Source of the DNA: Clostridia bacterium
Lineage (GTDB): Bacteria; Bacillota_A; Clostridia; Oscillospirales; Acutalibacteraceae
Direction: 5' to 3'
Length of the DNA: 7,411 bases
Assembly (NCBI GenBank): GCA_017503305.1
Contig: JAFVTJ010000144.1
Span: 1 to 7,411, forward strand
The notes under the pieces are model-generated. The model did no database searches. It saw nothing but the letters and a program-made list of their open reading frames with translations, and was not told the origin of the DNA. The position numbers and the translations under genes were made by a program. Below are positions 5,297-7,411 of the stretch, piece after piece. The first letter of the stretch is position 1. Each line of letters begins with the position of its first letter.

Positions 5297-7411
5297 ATGA
5301 CAAAAACAGGCTATTTTAACGATTCCAAAAAAGAGTATGTAATTACCGATATGCGCCCGCGCAGACCCCTTACAAACTACCTTTGGAATGAGCTGTTTAT
5401 CGCTAATATCGACAACTTTGGTTTTGGTGAAAGTTTTCTTAGAATTAGCGCACAGGAAAGAGTGTATCTTTTCGATGCTGAATGCGAAAACAACCGTATT
5501 ATCTATTTAAAGGACCGCGAAACAGGCGAATTTTATGACGCTAACCGCAACTACTTGAATAAGGAATTTTCTAAGTACGAATGCCACGTTGGTATTGGTT
5601 ATCAGCAAATCGTTAGTGAATACAAGGGTCTTGAAACAGAGTTTACAATCACTATTCCCGAAGAAGGCTCATTAGAGCTTTGGAGAATTAAGGTTCGCAA
5701 TAATTCTGACGATATTAAGAAGTTTGATTTAGTGCCCTACGCTCACCCTGTTGTAAACCTTACCGGTCATTTGGCTTACGGTCACGCTGATTACGACGAA
5801 GAATTAGAAGGTATCTACTTTATTCACGATGCATTCGCTATTTCACACGACTGCGTTTCTACCTTTATGAAGGCTTCCTTAAAGCCTGATGCATTTGATA
5901 TCAGCGACGTAAACTTTAAGGGTATTTACAATACCTACGGCGAGCCTCAAGCTTTAAAGAACGGTCAACTTTCAAACAAGGGCTCTTCCTTTGATAATAA
6001 GTACTGCGGCGCTATGCAGTTCCCGCTTACCTTAAAGCCGGGCGAAGAAAAATCGGTTTATATTGCAATCGGCGTTTGCACCGATAAGGCTAAGGCTATC
6101 GAATACTGCGACAAGTACTTGGCAGAAGGCGTTTTCGAAAACACAATTGCTAAAATTAAGCACGCCGCTGACCAAATGGATAAGCTTTACGTTTTGAAAA
6201 CTCCCGACGATTATATCAACACTATGATTAACACCTGGCTTAAGCGCCAAATCTCCTTGGGTAAAACCTGGGGCCGTGTTTATTCAAAGGGCTTCCGTGA
6301 TATTATGCAAGACTCTGCAGGTCTTGCCGCATTTGACAAGAAAATGGCAAGAGAAAAGATTAAGGTTTGCCTTTCTAACCAACGCCCCAACGGTAACCCT
6401 ATGCGTGCGTTTGACCCCGTTGACCGCACACCTTACTATGACGGCGCCGCTTGGATTCCTGCAACTATCTTAGCATACCTTAACGAATCGGGCGACCTTT
6501 CTGTACTTGACGAAGCTTGCCCCTACTTTGAAAGTGATGAAACTGATACCGTATTCGGTCATATGTATCGCGGTCTTCGTTTCTTACTTGATAACCGTGG
6601 CGTTCGCAATATGGTATTGTGGGGCGGCGGCGACTGGAACGACTCCATCAATAACACCGGTAATCAACTAAAGGGCGAAAGCGCTTGGCTTAGTATCGCT
6701 ACTGTTAAGGCTTGTGATGAATTCTGCCGTATTTGCGAAATTATGGGCGGTAAAGATGACTTAATCGCTCAAATTAAAGAAGAAAAGGCAGTTCTTAAGG
6801 CTGCTATCTTGGAGCACGCTTTCGAAGGCGACCGCTTTATCTACGGTATTAACGACTGGGATGAAAAGGTAGGCTCTGAAGACAGTGTTCAGGCTAAGAT
6901 GTACCTCAACACTCAAACCTGGGCAGTTTTAGCTGATATGCTCGATACCGACGGTCTTAACAAGATTATGAACACCGTTGAAGAAAAGCTCCGTTGTGAC
7001 TACGGTTACGTTCAATGTAGCCCCGCTTACAGCAAGAAGGATTTACATATCGGCCGTATGGCATACTTTATCCCCGGCGGTTTCGAAAACGGCTCTGTTT
7101 ACAACCACGGCGTTGCATTTAAAATTGCGGCTGACTGTAAATTAGGCAAGGCTGACTTAGCTTTTGATACCTTAAAGCTTATCAGCTTCGACAACCCCGC
7201 TAATATTGATTCAGGCGTTGAGCCTTACGTTGTAAGTAATATGTACTTAGGACCGCAAGACCCCAACCGTCCCGGTTATGCGCCTTATTCTTGGATTACA
7301 GGTACTGCAGGTTGGATTTACCGCGACGTTACCGAATCTATTATGGGTGTCAAAGGCGAATACACAGGTCTTCAAATTAGTCCTTGTATGCCTACAATCT
7401 GGAACGAAGCT
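5297..7411 (+). CDS. GH94 glycoside phosphorylase (cellobiose/chitobiose phosphorylase family), C-terminus cut by window edge
   Basis: 705 codons are open to the window edge; family members are about 790-820 residues, so roughly the last tenth is missing. GH94 enzymes split beta-glucosides or beta-N-acetylglucosaminides with phosphate, releasing a sugar 1-phosphate in the cytoplasm and saving ATP. The N-terminal beta-sandwich runs to about residue 270, beginning with GYF..SKKEYVITDMRPRRPL. A helical linker follows (about 295-325), then the (alpha/alpha)6 catalytic barrel. Visible motifs are GFRDIMQD (332-339) for sugar binding, WGGGDWND (442-449) with the general-acid Asp (446 or 449), YVQCSPAY, NGSVYNHG with His604 in the phosphate region, and WITGTAGW (666-673) with phosphate-site threonines. 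No signal peptide is present. The start has AAAGGAGA (5283-5290) six bases upstream. The exact disaccharide is not determinable; cellobiose, cellobionate, chitobiose and beta-1,2-glucans are all known GH94 substrates. Confidence 0.92.
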   Translation, partial: MTKTGYFNDSKKEYVITDMRPRRPLTNYLWNELFIANIDNFGFGESFLRISAQERVYLFDAECENNRIIYLKDRETGEFYDANRNYLNKEFSKYECHVGIGYQQIVSEYKGLETEFTITIPEEGSLELWRIKVRNNSDDIKKFDLVPYAHPVVNLTGHLAYGHADYDEELEGIYFIHDAFAISHDCVSTFMKASLKPDAFDISDVNFKGIYNTYGEPQALKNGQLSNKGSSFDNKYCGAMQFPLTLKPGEEKSVYIAIGVCTDKAKAIEYCDKYLAEGVFENTIAKIKHAADQMDKLYVLKTPDDYINTMINTWLKRQISLGKTWGRVYSKGFRDIMQDSAGLAAFDKKMAREKIKVCLSNQRPNGNPMRAFDPVDRTPYYDGAAWIPATILAYLNESGDLSVLDEACPYFESDETDTVFGHMYRGLRFLLDNRGVRNMVLWGGGDWNDSINNTGNQLKGESAWLSIATVKACDEFCRICEIMGGKDDLIAQIKEEKAVLKAAILEHAFEGDRFIYGINDWDEKVGSEDSVQAKMYLNTQTWAVLADMLDTDGLNKIMNTVEEKLRCDYGYVQCSPAYSKKDLHIGRMAYFIPGGFENGSVYNHGVAFKIAADCKLGKADLAFDTLKLISFDNPANIDSGVEPYVVSNMYLGPQDPNRPGYAPYSWITGTAGWIYRDVTESIMGVKGEYTGLQISPCMPTIWNEA

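Overview
The window looks like a chromosomal segment of a low-to-moderate GC Gram-positive anaerobe, most likely a gut-type Clostridia (Oscillospirales/Lachnospirales-like). The support is strong AGGAG-type ribosome binding sites, textbook TTGACT/TATAAT promoters, AT-rich intergenic regions, a lipoprotein with a long Ser/Thr/Lys/Pro linker, and an XRE-IspD fusion of a kind I associate with Firmicutes. This placement is inference; no rRNA or marker gene is present.

Layout. (1) Positions 1-2056, minus strand: a two-gene operon. A LicC/MobA-like nucleotidyltransferase (1316-2056) is followed after 13 bases by a GlpT/UhpT-type organophosphate antiporter (1-1302) whose last residues run off the left edge. 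(2) Positions 2057-2231: a compact divergent control region with a strong sigma-A promoter on each strand and three copies of the octamer AAAATCAC. (3) Positions 2232-3187, plus strand: an XRE helix-turn-helix fused to an IspD-like cytidylyltransferase domain, broken by a single-base frameshift near 2657. (4) Positions 3261-4490, plus strand: a secreted lipoprotein with a DUF3089 alpha/beta-hydrolase domain. It ends in a bidirectional terminator (4492-4520) shared with (5) a convergent SGNH/GDSL hydrolase on the minus strand (4526-5170). (6) Positions 5171-5296: back-to-back promoters with extended -10 elements. (7) Positions 5297-7411, plus strand: a GH94 glycoside phosphorylase, running off the right edge.

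How the genes may work together. The left half reads as an organophosphate uptake-and-activation module: the antiporter could import a phosphorylated alcohol or phosphonate, and the nucleotidyltransferase could activate it with CTP or another NTP. The divergent XRE-IspD protein combines a DNA-binding head with a CDP-alcohol-synthase-like body that lacks a key lysine, so it is a candidate sensor-regulator of that module. This is the most novel idea in the window, but the reading frame is currently broken. The right half is carbohydrate-related: a cytoplasmic beta-glycoside phosphorylase divergently transcribed from a small cytoplasmic SGNH esterase, which could deacylate the same oligosaccharides. 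No RNA genes, CRISPR arrays, insertion sequences or attachment sites were found.
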